Shown here: positions 16,123 through 24,434 of the stretch, one piece after another
Numbering within the stretch: the stretch's first letter is position 1
Layout of the letters: every line of letters starts with the position of its first letter
Origin: RGIG4034 sp045628945
GTDB lineage: Bacteria; Bacillota; Clostridia; Lachnospirales; Lachnospiraceae
Direction of reading: 5' to 3'
Assembly (NCBI GenBank): GCA_045628945.1
Contig: JAZQQG010000020.1
Coordinates: forward strand, 1-64,000
Length of the DNA stretch: 64,000 nucleotides
Translations under genes and position numbers: made by a program
The notes under the pieces: model-generated
What the model was told of the DNA's origin: nothing
What the model saw: only the letters and a program-made list of their open reading frames with translations
The model's database searches: none

Positions 16123-17269
16123 TTTTGATGCGATTGTGGAACGTAAGCATACCGGATCGCTTAAGTGGAATGTAGGAGAAAATGAGTTACCCATGTGGGT
16201 GGCCGATATGGATTTTCCTACTGCCCCCGAGATTCGTCGTGTGTTGGAGGAACGGGTTTCGCACGGAATCTTCGGCTATACCGAGGTGGATGACGAGTGG
16301 CGACAGGCCTATGTAAGCTGGTGGGGAAGACGTCATCACTGGGAGATTCGACCGCAGTGGTTAATCTTTAGCACGGGAATCATTCCGATTATCTCCAGTA
16401 CGGTTCGTAAGTTGACTTCCCCCAATGAAAATGTGGTGATTCAGGCGCCCGTGTACCACATTTTCTATAACTGCATATTAAATAACGGCTGCAATGTATT
16501 GGAAAATCCGTTGATTTATGAGAATGGACGGTACTCCATTGATTTTGAAGATCTGGAGAAGAAACTTGCCGATCCCCAGACGAGTCTGATGATTCTTTGC
16601 AATCCGCAGAACCCTTCGGGCAATATCTGGACCAAAGAGGAACTGGCTCGGATCGGGGAACTGTGTGTGCAAAACGGCGTGACCGTAATTTCGGATGAGA
16701 TTCATTGTGACCTAACGCTTCCGGGAAAAGAATATATTCCTTTTGCTTCGGTGTCGGAGAATTGTCGCGAATGCAGTATTACCTGTATTTCGCCGACCAA
16801 GACCTTTAACATTGCGGGCCTGCAGAGCGCTGCGGCAGTCGTTCCGAACCGAGCACTTCGCCACAAGGTGTGGCGGGCACTGAATACCGATGAGGTTGCG
16901 GAGCCGAATGTTTTTGCCATCCCGGCCGCAGTTACTGCTTTCAACGAAGGCGAGGAATGGCTTGATCAGTTGCGGGAGTATCTTGCGAAGAACCGTCATA
17001 TGGCGGAAGAGTATGTGGACGCCAATATCCCCGGGGCCCATGTGGTGCGGGGAGAAGCCACGTATCTAATCTGGATTGATTATTCCGGCTGCACGACCCT
17101 TGGAAGTGCCGAGGTGGCAAAGAACCTTCGCAGGGATACCGGATTGTACCTTTCGGAGGGAATTGAGTTCGGTGCAAAGCCGGATACTTTTTTACGCATG
17201 AATATTGCTTGTCCGAGAGAGGTCCTGGCAGATGGCCTGGAACGATTAAAAAGAGGACTGACGAAATAA
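16112..17269 (+). CDS. PatB/MalY-type PLP-dependent C-S lyase or aminotransferase
   Basis: A 385-residue fold-type I PLP enzyme. The N-terminal MKYNFDAIVERKHTGSLKW and ELPMWVADMDFPTAPEI are characteristic of the MalY/PatB group. The PLP lysine is in ISPTKTFNIAGLQ (near residue 229), and NPQNPSGNIW is the substrate loop. These enzymes cleave cystathionine or cysteine, releasing a thiol, ammonia and a keto acid. The start ATG 16112 overlaps the DUF3737 gene and has AGGAAAAAGG upstream. Exact substrate is not readable. Confidence 0.88.
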   Translation: MKYNFDAIVERKHTGSLKWNVGENELPMWVADMDFPTAPEIRRVLEERVSHGIFGYTEVDDEWRQAYVSWWGRRHHWEIRPQWLIFSTGIIPIISSTVRKLTSPNENVVIQAPVYHIFYNCILNNGCNVLENPLIYENGRYSIDFEDLEKKLADPQTSLMILCNPQNPSGNIWTKEELARIGELCVQNGVTVISDEIHCDLTLPGKEYIPFASVSENCRECSITCISPTKTFNIAGLQSAAAVVPNRALRHKVWRALNTDEVAEPNVFAIPAAVTAFNEGEEWLDQLREYLAKNRHMAEEYVDANIPGAHVVRGEATYLIWIDYSGCTTLGSAEVAKNLRRDTGLYLSEGIEFGAKPDTFLRMNIACPREVLADGLERLKRGLTK

Positions 17270-17290
17270 GGAGAGCGCACGGTAATTTCC

Positions 17291-17324
17291 GGATATATCC
17301 ATGGACATCACTATGGATATAACC
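17291..17324. repeat. Imperfect inverted repeat before the GH5 gene
   Basis: GGATATATCCATGG and CTATGGATATAACC form a 14-bp inverted repeat (12 of 14 pair) around a short loop, just upstream of the GH5 gene. It contains two CCATGG sequences. It could be an operator or a leader hairpin; no T tract follows. Confidence 0.4.
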
Positions 17325-17362
17325 ATGGAATGAATCTTAAGAAGGCGCATCGAAGACGATTC

Positions 17363-19261
17363 ATGAAAAAGAAAAGAACCGAAAACAGAAAATGGATTGG
17401 GTTTGCTTGTATCCTTTTGCTCCTTTTATCCGGAATGGGGTGCTCCAATACGTATTCCCCGAAACGGCTTTCTTCAAACCTTAAAGAAGCGGGGACAGCT
17501 TTAGTCGTTGATGAGCCGAAGACTGAGGTCGTTGATGAACCGAAGACCGAGGTCGTCGACGAAATTGGAGAAACAATCATCGAGGAAACCGAGCCGGATG
17601 AGGCGGCAGGTGCGCCTTATGTGATTGGCTACAATGCAAGTAATTCCTGGGAAAGTGACGGGGCGACCATGTACGGCCTGGAACTTTCGATTACGAATCA
17701 GACCGGAGAGAACCTCGATGGCTGGGAAGTGATTCTTACGATTCCCGGACTTGCAAGTGTGGATGGATGGAACGGAACCTATGCCATGGCAGGAGAGACG
17801 TTGACCATTACCAATGCAGAGTATAACGGCAGTCTGGGAAACGGAGCGAGTGCGGTCATCGGTGCAAATCTTGGAGTGAAAGGAACTTTCGAGATCCGAG
17901 AGGCAACCGTAAATGGGACAAAGGCTTACATAAGTATAGGTTATGTTAACCCAAATACTTCCCATGACAACCCGGGAAGCGGAGAGGACAGAACCGACGA
18001 GACAGCGGCAGATGTGACAACACTTCTGGAACGCTGTGAAGAAGCGGTTCAGGGGGACGACTGGCTTCATACCGATGGAAGCAGAATCTATGATCAGGAT
18101 GGCCGTGAGGTGTGGTTAACGGGAGTGAACTGGTTTGGATACAATACCGGTACGAATACCTTTGACGGCTTATGGAACTCCCACTTTGAACCGACGATTC
18201 AGGCAATTGCGGACCATGGCTTTAATCTGATTCGTGTGCCCATCAGCGCACAACTGATTAATCAATGGGCTGCGGGAGAGTACCCGAAGGCCAATTATAA
18301 TAATGCGTACAATCCGACGTTAAATTCCATGAACAGCCTTGAAATCTTTGATTATTTTTTGAAACTGTCCGAGCAGTACGGGATGAAGGTTATGATGGAT
18401 ATTCATAGCGCGGAAACGGATGCTTCCGGTCACAATGTGAACCTGTGGTGTACCGAGAAGGTACCGGTGGAGGATTATTATCACGCGTTGGAATGGATGG
18501 CAGAGCGTTACAGTAAAAACGATACCATTATTGCTTATGACCTCAAAAATGAGCCGCACGGTAAGCCGGACGAAGGCAAAAAAGCAGCTATTTGGAACAA
18601 TTCGAAAGAGGCCAATAACTGGAAATATGTAGCGGAGACGGCCGCTTTGCGAATTCTTAAGAAGAATCCGAACGTTCTGATTCTGGTCGAAGGAACCGAA
18701 ATCTATCCCATGGACATCATTGGGAACGGAGATTATCATTCAAACGACAAAAAAGATTATTATTTCAACTGGTGGGGCGGCAATCTGCGAGCAGTTCGGG
18801 ATTTCCCGATTGACCTCGGAAAGTATCAGAACAAACTGGTGTATTCACCACATGATTATGGTCCCACGGTCTATAAGCAGCCCTGGTTTGAAGGCGATTA
18901 TGACTACGACAGTCTGATGGCGGACTGCTGGAAGGACAATTGGTTTTATATTCAGCAGGAGAATATTGCCCCCATTCTGATTGGGGAGTGGGGCGGCTTT
19001 ATGCGGGAACCGAATCTCACCTGGATGACGCATCTGCGCACCCTGATCAAGAAGTATCGTATTCATCATACCTTCTGGTGTCTGAATGCGAATTCCGGCG
19101 ATACCGGCGGACTTCTTCTGGATGATTTTACTACCTGGGACAGTGAAAAATATGAATTCGTGAAGGAGGTATTGTGGCAGTCGGACGGCAAGTTCGTCGG
19201 GCTGGATCATGCAATCCCCCTTGGCAAGAACGGAATTCTGATTACGAAGCTTAAAAAATAA
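17363..19261 (+). CDS. GH5 endoglucanase-like lipoprotein with CBM2-like domain
   Basis: A surface lipoprotein of 632 residues from ATG 17363 (643 if ATG 17330 is used). A signal with lipobox LSGMGC is followed by a linker with two copies of VVDEPKTE. A CBM2-like cellulose-binding domain (about residues 85-200, with SITNQTGENLDGWEV) precedes a GH5 catalytic domain: WLTGVNWFGYNT, acid/base Glu in YDLKNEPHG (near 396) and nucleophile Glu in PILIGEWGG (near 541). It should cut beta-1,4-glucans at the cell surface. No strong SD precedes either ATG; 17363 gives the standard lipoprotein signal length. Confidence 0.87.
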   Translation: MKKKRTENRKWIGFACILLLLLSGMGCSNTYSPKRLSSNLKEAGTALVVDEPKTEVVDEPKTEVVDEIGETIIEETEPDEAAGAPYVIGYNASNSWESDGATMYGLELSITNQTGENLDGWEVILTIPGLASVDGWNGTYAMAGETLTITNAEYNGSLGNGASAVIGANLGVKGTFEIREATVNGTKAYISIGYVNPNTSHDNPGSGEDRTDETAADVTTLLERCEEAVQGDDWLHTDGSRIYDQDGREVWLTGVNWFGYNTGTNTFDGLWNSHFEPTIQAIADHGFNLIRVPISAQLINQWAAGEYPKANYNNAYNPTLNSMNSLEIFDYFLKLSEQYGMKVMMDIHSAETDASGHNVNLWCTEKVPVEDYYHALEWMAERYSKNDTIIAYDLKNEPHGKPDEGKKAAIWNNSKEANNWKYVAETAALRILKKNPNVLILVEGTEIYPMDIIGNGDYHSNDKKDYYFNWWGGNLRAVRDFPIDLGKYQNKLVYSPHDYGPTVYKQPWFEGDYDYDSLMADCWKDNWFYIQQENIAPILIGEWGGFMREPNLTWMTHLRTLIKKYRIHHTFWCLNANSGDTGGLLLDDFTTWDSEKYEFVKEVLWQSDGKFVGLDHAIPLGKNGILITKLKK

Positions 19262-19282
19262 CAATTCGAAGAGGAGAGCAGT

Positions 19283-20374
19283 ATGCGATACCCCGAATAT
19301 TTGCAAAAAAACGGTACCATCGGCTTGATCGCCCCGTCCTTCGGTGCGGCAAGTGAGCCCTACATTTCGAGAACCGACCACGCGATTGAGGTATTCAAGG
19401 CACGAGGTTTTCGGGTAACGGAAGGCCCCAATACGAGAGTCTGCGAAGGAATCGGTAAGAGCAATACCCCCGAGAAGTGCGGCGCGGAGATTAATGACTT
19501 TTTTGTAAATGAGCGCAGCGATGTCATTATCTCCTGCGGTGGCGGAGAGCTGATGTGTGAGGATTTGGAATATGTGGATTTCGAAGGGATTGCAAAGGCA
19601 AAGCCGCAGTGGTTTCTCGGATACTCCGATAACACGAATCTGACGGCACTCCTTCCGACCCTGTGCGATACGGCCGCAATCTATGGTCCGTGTGTGGGAG
19701 ATCTCGGTATGGAACCCTGGCACCCGTCCATCGAGGATGCGTTCGCCATGCTGACCGGTGAAAAGACCACCGATTACAGCGTTACGGTTCATAATTACGA
19801 CGGCTGGGAGGCCGGCTGGCCGGACCGTGAGGTGAATCCGACGGCACCCTATAACATTACGGATCCCTATCAGCAGATTCTGATTCCGGCAAAAGGTGCG
19901 TCGACCTTTCGCTCGTCCGATTGGAAACCGGAGGAGAATCAAGGCCGGGAACTGGTCTTTTCCGGGCGAATGATCGGAGGCTGCCTGGATTGTCTTACCA
20001 ATCTGTCCGGAACGCGTTTTGACCGGATGAAGGAATTCTGTGAACGATACAAGGAGGACGGAATCGTTTGGTTCCTGGAAGCCTGTGACCTAAATCCCAT
20101 GGGGATTCGTCGGGCACTCTGGCAGTTGGATATGACCGGATGGTTTCGGTATGTGAAGGGCTTTATCATCGGACGTTCTCTGCACTATCAGGAGGATTTC
20201 GACGGCTTTACCTGTCGGGATGCCTATGCAAGTTATCTTGCCAAATTTGAGGTTCCGATGGTTCTGGATGTTGACCTGGGACATTTAAGTCCGATGATGC
20301 CGATTATCAGCGGATCTGTGGGGAAAATCCATGCAAAAAACAATGAATTTTCACTGAAAATGGAGCTGATTTAG
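19283..20374 (+). CDS. S66 family LD-carboxypeptidase-like serine peptidase
   Basis: A 363-residue protein of peptidase family S66 (LdcA/MccF). The nucleophile Ser is in FLGYSDNTNL (near residue 114), with a candidate Glu in FLEACDLNP and His in DVDLGHLSPMMPI at the C-terminus, matching the Ser-Glu-His triad. LdcA removes D-Ala from tetrapeptide muropeptides; MccF relatives cleave acylated peptides. The neighbouring GH25 muramidase favours a wall-recycling role, but the substrate is not proven. GAGGAGAG precedes the ATG. A terminator follows at 20423. Confidence 0.87.
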   Translation: MRYPEYLQKNGTIGLIAPSFGAASEPYISRTDHAIEVFKARGFRVTEGPNTRVCEGIGKSNTPEKCGAEINDFFVNERSDVIISCGGGELMCEDLEYVDFEGIAKAKPQWFLGYSDNTNLTALLPTLCDTAAIYGPCVGDLGMEPWHPSIEDAFAMLTGEKTTDYSVTVHNYDGWEAGWPDREVNPTAPYNITDPYQQILIPAKGASTFRSSDWKPEENQGRELVFSGRMIGGCLDCLTNLSGTRFDRMKEFCERYKEDGIVWFLEACDLNPMGIRRALWQLDMTGWFRYVKGFIIGRSLHYQEDFDGFTCRDAYASYLAKFEVPMVLDVDLGHLSPMMPIISGSVGKIHAKNNEFSLKMELI

Positions 20375-20422
20375 CGCATTAAAACGTTAAAACGCCAAAT
20401 TCATACTTTTTTAATATATAAT

Positions 20423-20460
20423 AAGGAAAACGTGTATTGACAACAAACGCGTTTTCCTTT
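20423..20460 (+). terminator. Strong terminator after the S66 gene, overlapping a promoter
   Basis: AAGGAAAACGTGT pairs with ACGCGTTTTCCTT (13 bp, one wobble) and is followed by a short T/A run. The -35 box of the next promoter lies in its loop. Confidence 0.75.
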
Positions 20461-20465
20461 AAATT
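20437..20465 (+). promoter_or_regulatory. Promoter of the LeuA-like/acyl-CoA synthetase/PFOR operon
   Basis: TTGACA at 20437-20442 and TAAATT at 20460-20465 are 17 bases apart. The transcript leader then contains two nested short stems: TAGGG (20474-20478) with CCCTA (20506-20510), and AGGG (20483-20486) with CCCT (20496-20499). The leader ends about 30 bases before the first ATG. Confidence 0.5.
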
Positions 20466-20539
20466 TATCACGATAGGGCAGGAGGGCGTAGTGTACCCTT
20501 TTTGACCCTAAATAAAAAAGAAAGAAGGCTTATAGTACT

Positions 20540-21949
20540 ATGAACAACACAAGAATTAGCGACACCACAGTGAAACAGTTATCTTTATCGAAGGAGCTTA
20601 CTCTGTCCTTCAAGGAGAAGATCGAGGTTTCCAAGTTGCTAGACAAGCTATGTGTTGACATCCTAGAACTAGGGGAGATTCAGAATGTGAAGGTTGACTC
20701 TCTCCTGATTAAGTCTATTGTAACCGCAGTGAAGAACAGCACGATTGCTGTGCCCGTAGCTTTGGGCGCAGATCCTACCGTGACTGTAAACGCACTGAAG
20801 GAAGCCAAGGCATTCCGTCTTCAGGTTGCTGCACCTGTCAGCCCTGTTCGCATGGAGTATATTCTTCATAAGAAGCCTGCAGCTCTCCTTGAAATGGTTA
20901 AGACGACAATCGAGGCCTGCAAGAAATATACCGATGATGTAGAATTCATCGCAGATGATGCAACCCGTAGTGATGAGGTTTTCTTAGGCGATGCCATCCG
21001 TGCAGCCATTGAGGCCGGTGCAACTACCGTTACCTTATGTGAGGATGCCGGTAATATGCTCCCGGAAGAGTTTGCGGCATTCTTAGACAAGACCTTAGAG
21101 CAGGTTCCTGAACTGAAGAATGTGGTATGGGGTGTATCCTGCAGTAACGAATTGGCAATGGCAGATGCCTGCGTGATCGCAGCCGTAAGCCATGGTGCCG
21201 GAGAGATTAAGGCAGCCGCATATCCGATCAATACCGCATCTCTTCCCAATGTTGCGAAGTTGATTGCAACCAAGGGAGAAGCATTCGGTGCTCGTACTCA
21301 GGTCGCTACCACTTCCATGAGCCGTACCGTAGCGCAGTTGGATCGCATCTGCAATAACGGTGAGACCAAGAATGTATTTGCGGTTCAGAATGAGATCGCA
21401 GAGGAGACCTTCCTGTCCGCACATGATACGCAGGAAGAGGTTGTTAAGGTTGCTGAGAAGATGGGTTACGACCTGTCTGAGGAAGACGCAAATCGCGTAT
21501 TTGAAGCTTTTAAGCGCATTACTGCCAAGAAGGGATCCATCTCCTCCAAGGAACTGGATGCCATCATTGCTTCTGATGCAATGCAGGTTCCTTCTAAGTA
21601 TAAGTTAGACAGTTATATTGCCAATACCGGCAATAACATCACCTCCATGGTTCATGTATGCTTAGTAGACGGTGCTGAATTGAAGGAAGGTATCTCGCTC
21701 GGCGATGGCCCGATTGATGCCGCATTCTTAGCAATTGAGCAGATTACCGGTAAGCATTTCGAACTGGATGATTTCCAGATTCGTTCCGTAACCGAGGGTA
21801 AAGAAGCAGCCGGCGAGACGGTTGTGAAGTTACGCTCCAAGGGTAAGGTTTATTCCGGACGCGGTTTATCTACCGATATCATCGGTGCAAGTATCCGTGC
21901 ATACCTGAACGCATTGAACAAAGTTGTATATGAGGAGGATGAGCAGTAA
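20540..21949 (+). CDS. LeuA-like protein lacking catalytic residues, with LeuA regulatory domain
   Basis: A 469-residue homologue of 2-isopropylmalate synthase. The TIM barrel aligns with LeuA (RISDTTVKQ; TDDVEFIADDATRSD; VWGVSCSNELAMADA) and the C-terminal LeuA dimer/allosteric domain is well kept (SLGDGPIDAAFLAIEQITG; VYSGRGLSTDIIGASIRAYL). Key residues are missing. Family DTTLRDGEQ reads DTTVKQLSL, losing the catalytic Arg and metal Asp, and the metal-binding HCHND reads SCSNE. It therefore cannot work as a standard metal-dependent acyltransferase. A sensor, scaffold or new activity is possible. Its stop overlaps the next start (TAATG). Confidence 0.8.
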   Translation: MNNTRISDTTVKQLSLSKELTLSFKEKIEVSKLLDKLCVDILELGEIQNVKVDSLLIKSIVTAVKNSTIAVPVALGADPTVTVNALKEAKAFRLQVAAPVSPVRMEYILHKKPAALLEMVKTTIEACKKYTDDVEFIADDATRSDEVFLGDAIRAAIEAGATTVTLCEDAGNMLPEEFAAFLDKTLEQVPELKNVVWGVSCSNELAMADACVIAAVSHGAGEIKAAAYPINTASLPNVAKLIATKGEAFGARTQVATTSMSRTVAQLDRICNNGETKNVFAVQNEIAEETFLSAHDTQEEVVKVAEKMGYDLSEEDANRVFEAFKRITAKKGSISSKELDAIIASDAMQVPSKYKLDSYIANTGNNITSMVHVCLVDGAELKEGISLGDGPIDAAFLAIEQITGKHFELDDFQIRSVTEGKEAAGETVVKLRSKGKVYSGRGLSTDIIGASIRAYLNALNKVVYEEDEQ

Positions 21950-24432
21950 TGAAATTATCGTTTTCTACCCGTGGTTGGTTGGATCTGACCTGGGATAAAT
22001 TATTAGATATTGCCAATGAAATGAAGTTTGACGGTGTGGAGGTATATAACCTTCCCGAGAATACCGTTCTGTATGAGAGAGGCGAGGCATTCCATCAGTA
22101 TAATATGGCAGCTACCGTTCGTACTCTCAAGGAGAGAAAGTTATCCATTCCCTGTTTCGACAGCTCCTACGATCTGTCTGCAAACGAATCCCCGGAAGAG
22201 AAGATTTTATCTTTGATTCACTTAGCTCACGCAATGCAGGTTCCCTATGTCGGTGTTGTGGCGCTGAATGACTGTGAAGAAGTGATTCGCACCAGATTGG
22301 GTGCACTGCTTCCCGTTGCGATCAAGGAGAATGTCATTCTTCTTGTAAAGACCAGTGGTATCTATGCGGATACGGCAAGACTTCGTGATATGCTGGATGG
22401 GTTTGCTTCCGATAACCTGTGTGCATTGTGGGATGTGCATCACCCTTACCGTGATCATGAGGAGAGTGCGGATGCTACCATTCGTAACCTCGGTGCTTAC
22501 GTAAAGCATGTTCATCTTCGTGATTCCGATGACAAGGATACCTATAATCTTGTCGGTGAAGGGAACTTTCCGATTGCAGATGTAATGCGTGCATTGTCCT
22601 CCATCGATTATCCCGGTTATATTTCTTTAGAGTGGAAGCCGGAATACATCGAGGATTTGAGCGATTATGAGGTGATTTTCCCTCACTTTGTGAACTATAT
22701 GAGCCGTTTCGAGAATACGTACGGTGCGAAGAATGCTCTTTTCGCCAACCATGACGGAACCGGCTACTATATCTGGGAAAAGAATGAACTGATCAACATG
22801 ACCTTCGGCGAGGTGCTGGATCGTGTTGCGGATGAATTCCCGGATCAGTACTGCTTCAAGTACACCACCCTGGACTACACCAGAACCTACTCGGAGTTCA
22901 AGGAGGATGTTGATAATTTTGCAAGAGCCCTGATGAGCTTAGGCGTTAAGCCCGGCAATAAGGTTGCGGTATGGGCAACCAACGTACCTGCCTGGTACAT
23001 TTCCTTCTGGGCATGCTGCCGTATCGGCGCCGTTTTGGTAACCATGAATACCGCGTACAAGATTCATGAGGCAGAATACCTGCTTCGTCAGTCAGATACG
23101 CATACCCTTGTTATGATTGAGTCCGCTGTCGATTCGAATTACAAGGACATTATTAATGAACTTTGCCCTGAGATTGCGAATTCCAAGGCAGGTGAGCCTT
23201 TTCATTGCAAGAAGCTTCCTTTCTTAAGAAATGTCATCTCCGTAGGCTTTAAGCAGCCCGGCTGCCTGACCTTCGAGGAGGCAATGGATCGTTACAATTT
23301 AGTATCCAAGGAAGCCATGTTAAAGGTTGCCGCTCAGGTTCGTCCGAACGATGTATGTAATATGCAGTACACCTCCGGTACCACCGGATTCCCTAAGGGT
23401 GTAATGTTAACTCACTACAATGTAGTAAATAACGGTAAGTGTATTGGTGACCGTATGGGATTGTCGACCGCAGACCGTATGATGATTCAGGTTCCGATGT
23501 TCCATTGCTTCGGTATGGTTCTGTCCATGACTTCTTCCATTACCCATGGATCTACCATTTGTCCGATGCCTTACTTCTCGGCGAAGTCATCCTTAGCTTG
23601 TATCAATCAGGAAAAGATTACCGCGTTCAACGGTGTACCTACCATGTTCATCGCAATGTTTAACCATGCGGATTACAAGAAGACGGATTTCTCTCATATG
23701 AGAACCGGTATTATGGCTGGTGCGGGATGTCCTCCCGAATTAATGAAGCGTGCGGCCGAACCGGATGAGATGCATATGATCGGCATCGTCAGCGTTTACG
23801 GCCAGACGGAGTCTTCTCCCGGAAGTACCATGTCTGCTTGGACCGATCCGCTTGATGTTCGTACGGAGACCGTTGGTTATGCGTTCCCTCATGTAGAGTG
23901 TAAGGTAATCGATCCTGAGACCGGAGAGGAAGTAGGACCCGGCGTAAACGGTGAGTTCTGCTCCAGAGGTTACCATCTGATGAAGGGCTACTACAAGATG
24001 CCTGAAGCAACCGCTTCTACCATTGATGCGGAAGGCTGGTTACATTCCGGTGACCTTGCGGCTTACGATGAAAACGGTAATTACCGTATCACCGGACGTC
24101 TGAAGGATATGATTATTCGTGGTGGTGAGAACCTCTATCCGAAGGAAATCGAGGAGTTCATCTATACGCATGCGAAGGTACAGGACGTACAGGTAATCGG
24201 TGTTCCGGATAAGAAGTACGGTGAGGAAGCAATGGCTTGCATCATTCTCAAGAAGGGTGAGTCCATGACGGTGGAAGAGATGCATGATTACATCGCAGCA
24301 AGTCTTGCGCGTCATAAGGTTCCTCGTTACATTAAGTTTGTTGACAGCTTCCCCATGAACGCTGCCGGCAAGGTATTGAAGTATAAGATGAGAGAGGCAG
24401 CAGCCGAAGAACTCGGTCTGAATAAAGAATAA
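21949..24432 (+). CDS. Fusion of xylose-isomerase-like TIM barrel and AMP-forming acyl-CoA synthetase
   Basis: An 827-residue two-domain protein. Residues 1 to about 265 are a sugar-phosphate isomerase/epimerase-like TIM barrel (FDGVEVYNLPE; LWDVHHPYRD; VKHVHLRDSD; YISLEW). Three of the usual metal ligands (Asp, His, Glu) are kept, while the first Glu position reads Lys in ILLVKTSG. Residues from about 275 are an ANL-family ligase with YTSGTTGFPKGV (near 473), VYGQTESSP (near 617), LHSGDLAAYDENG, GRLKDMIIRGGENLYP and the catalytic Lys region NAAGKVLKYK. It should activate a carboxylic acid to an acyl-CoA via acyl-AMP. GGAGGATGAG gives a good SD. Substrate unknown. Confidence 0.85.
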   Translation: MKLSFSTRGWLDLTWDKLLDIANEMKFDGVEVYNLPENTVLYERGEAFHQYNMAATVRTLKERKLSIPCFDSSYDLSANESPEEKILSLIHLAHAMQVPYVGVVALNDCEEVIRTRLGALLPVAIKENVILLVKTSGIYADTARLRDMLDGFASDNLCALWDVHHPYRDHEESADATIRNLGAYVKHVHLRDSDDKDTYNLVGEGNFPIADVMRALSSIDYPGYISLEWKPEYIEDLSDYEVIFPHFVNYMSRFENTYGAKNALFANHDGTGYYIWEKNELINMTFGEVLDRVADEFPDQYCFKYTTLDYTRTYSEFKEDVDNFARALMSLGVKPGNKVAVWATNVPAWYISFWACCRIGAVLVTMNTAYKIHEAEYLLRQSDTHTLVMIESAVDSNYKDIINELCPEIANSKAGEPFHCKKLPFLRNVISVGFKQPGCLTFEEAMDRYNLVSKEAMLKVAAQVRPNDVCNMQYTSGTTGFPKGVMLTHYNVVNNGKCIGDRMGLSTADRMMIQVPMFHCFGMVLSMTSSITHGSTICPMPYFSAKSSLACINQEKITAFNGVPTMFIAMFNHADYKKTDFSHMRTGIMAGAGCPPELMKRAAEPDEMHMIGIVSVYGQTESSPGSTMSAWTDPLDVRTETVGYAFPHVECKVIDPETGEEVGPGVNGEFCSRGYHLMKGYYKMPEATASTIDAEGWLHSGDLAAYDENGNYRITGRLKDMIIRGGENLYPKEIEEFIYTHAKVQDVQVIGVPDKKYGEEAMACIILKKGESMTVEEMHDYIAASLARHKVPRYIKFVDSFPMNAAGKVLKYKMREAAAEELGLNKE

Positions 24433-24434
24433 CT

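Noticed and set aside
18845..19942. A 365-codon open frame on the minus strand opposite the GH5 and S66 genes
   Set aside because: It runs antisense across two well-supported genes and their junction; the translation is low in recognisable motifs and has the look of a mirror frame produced by codon bias.
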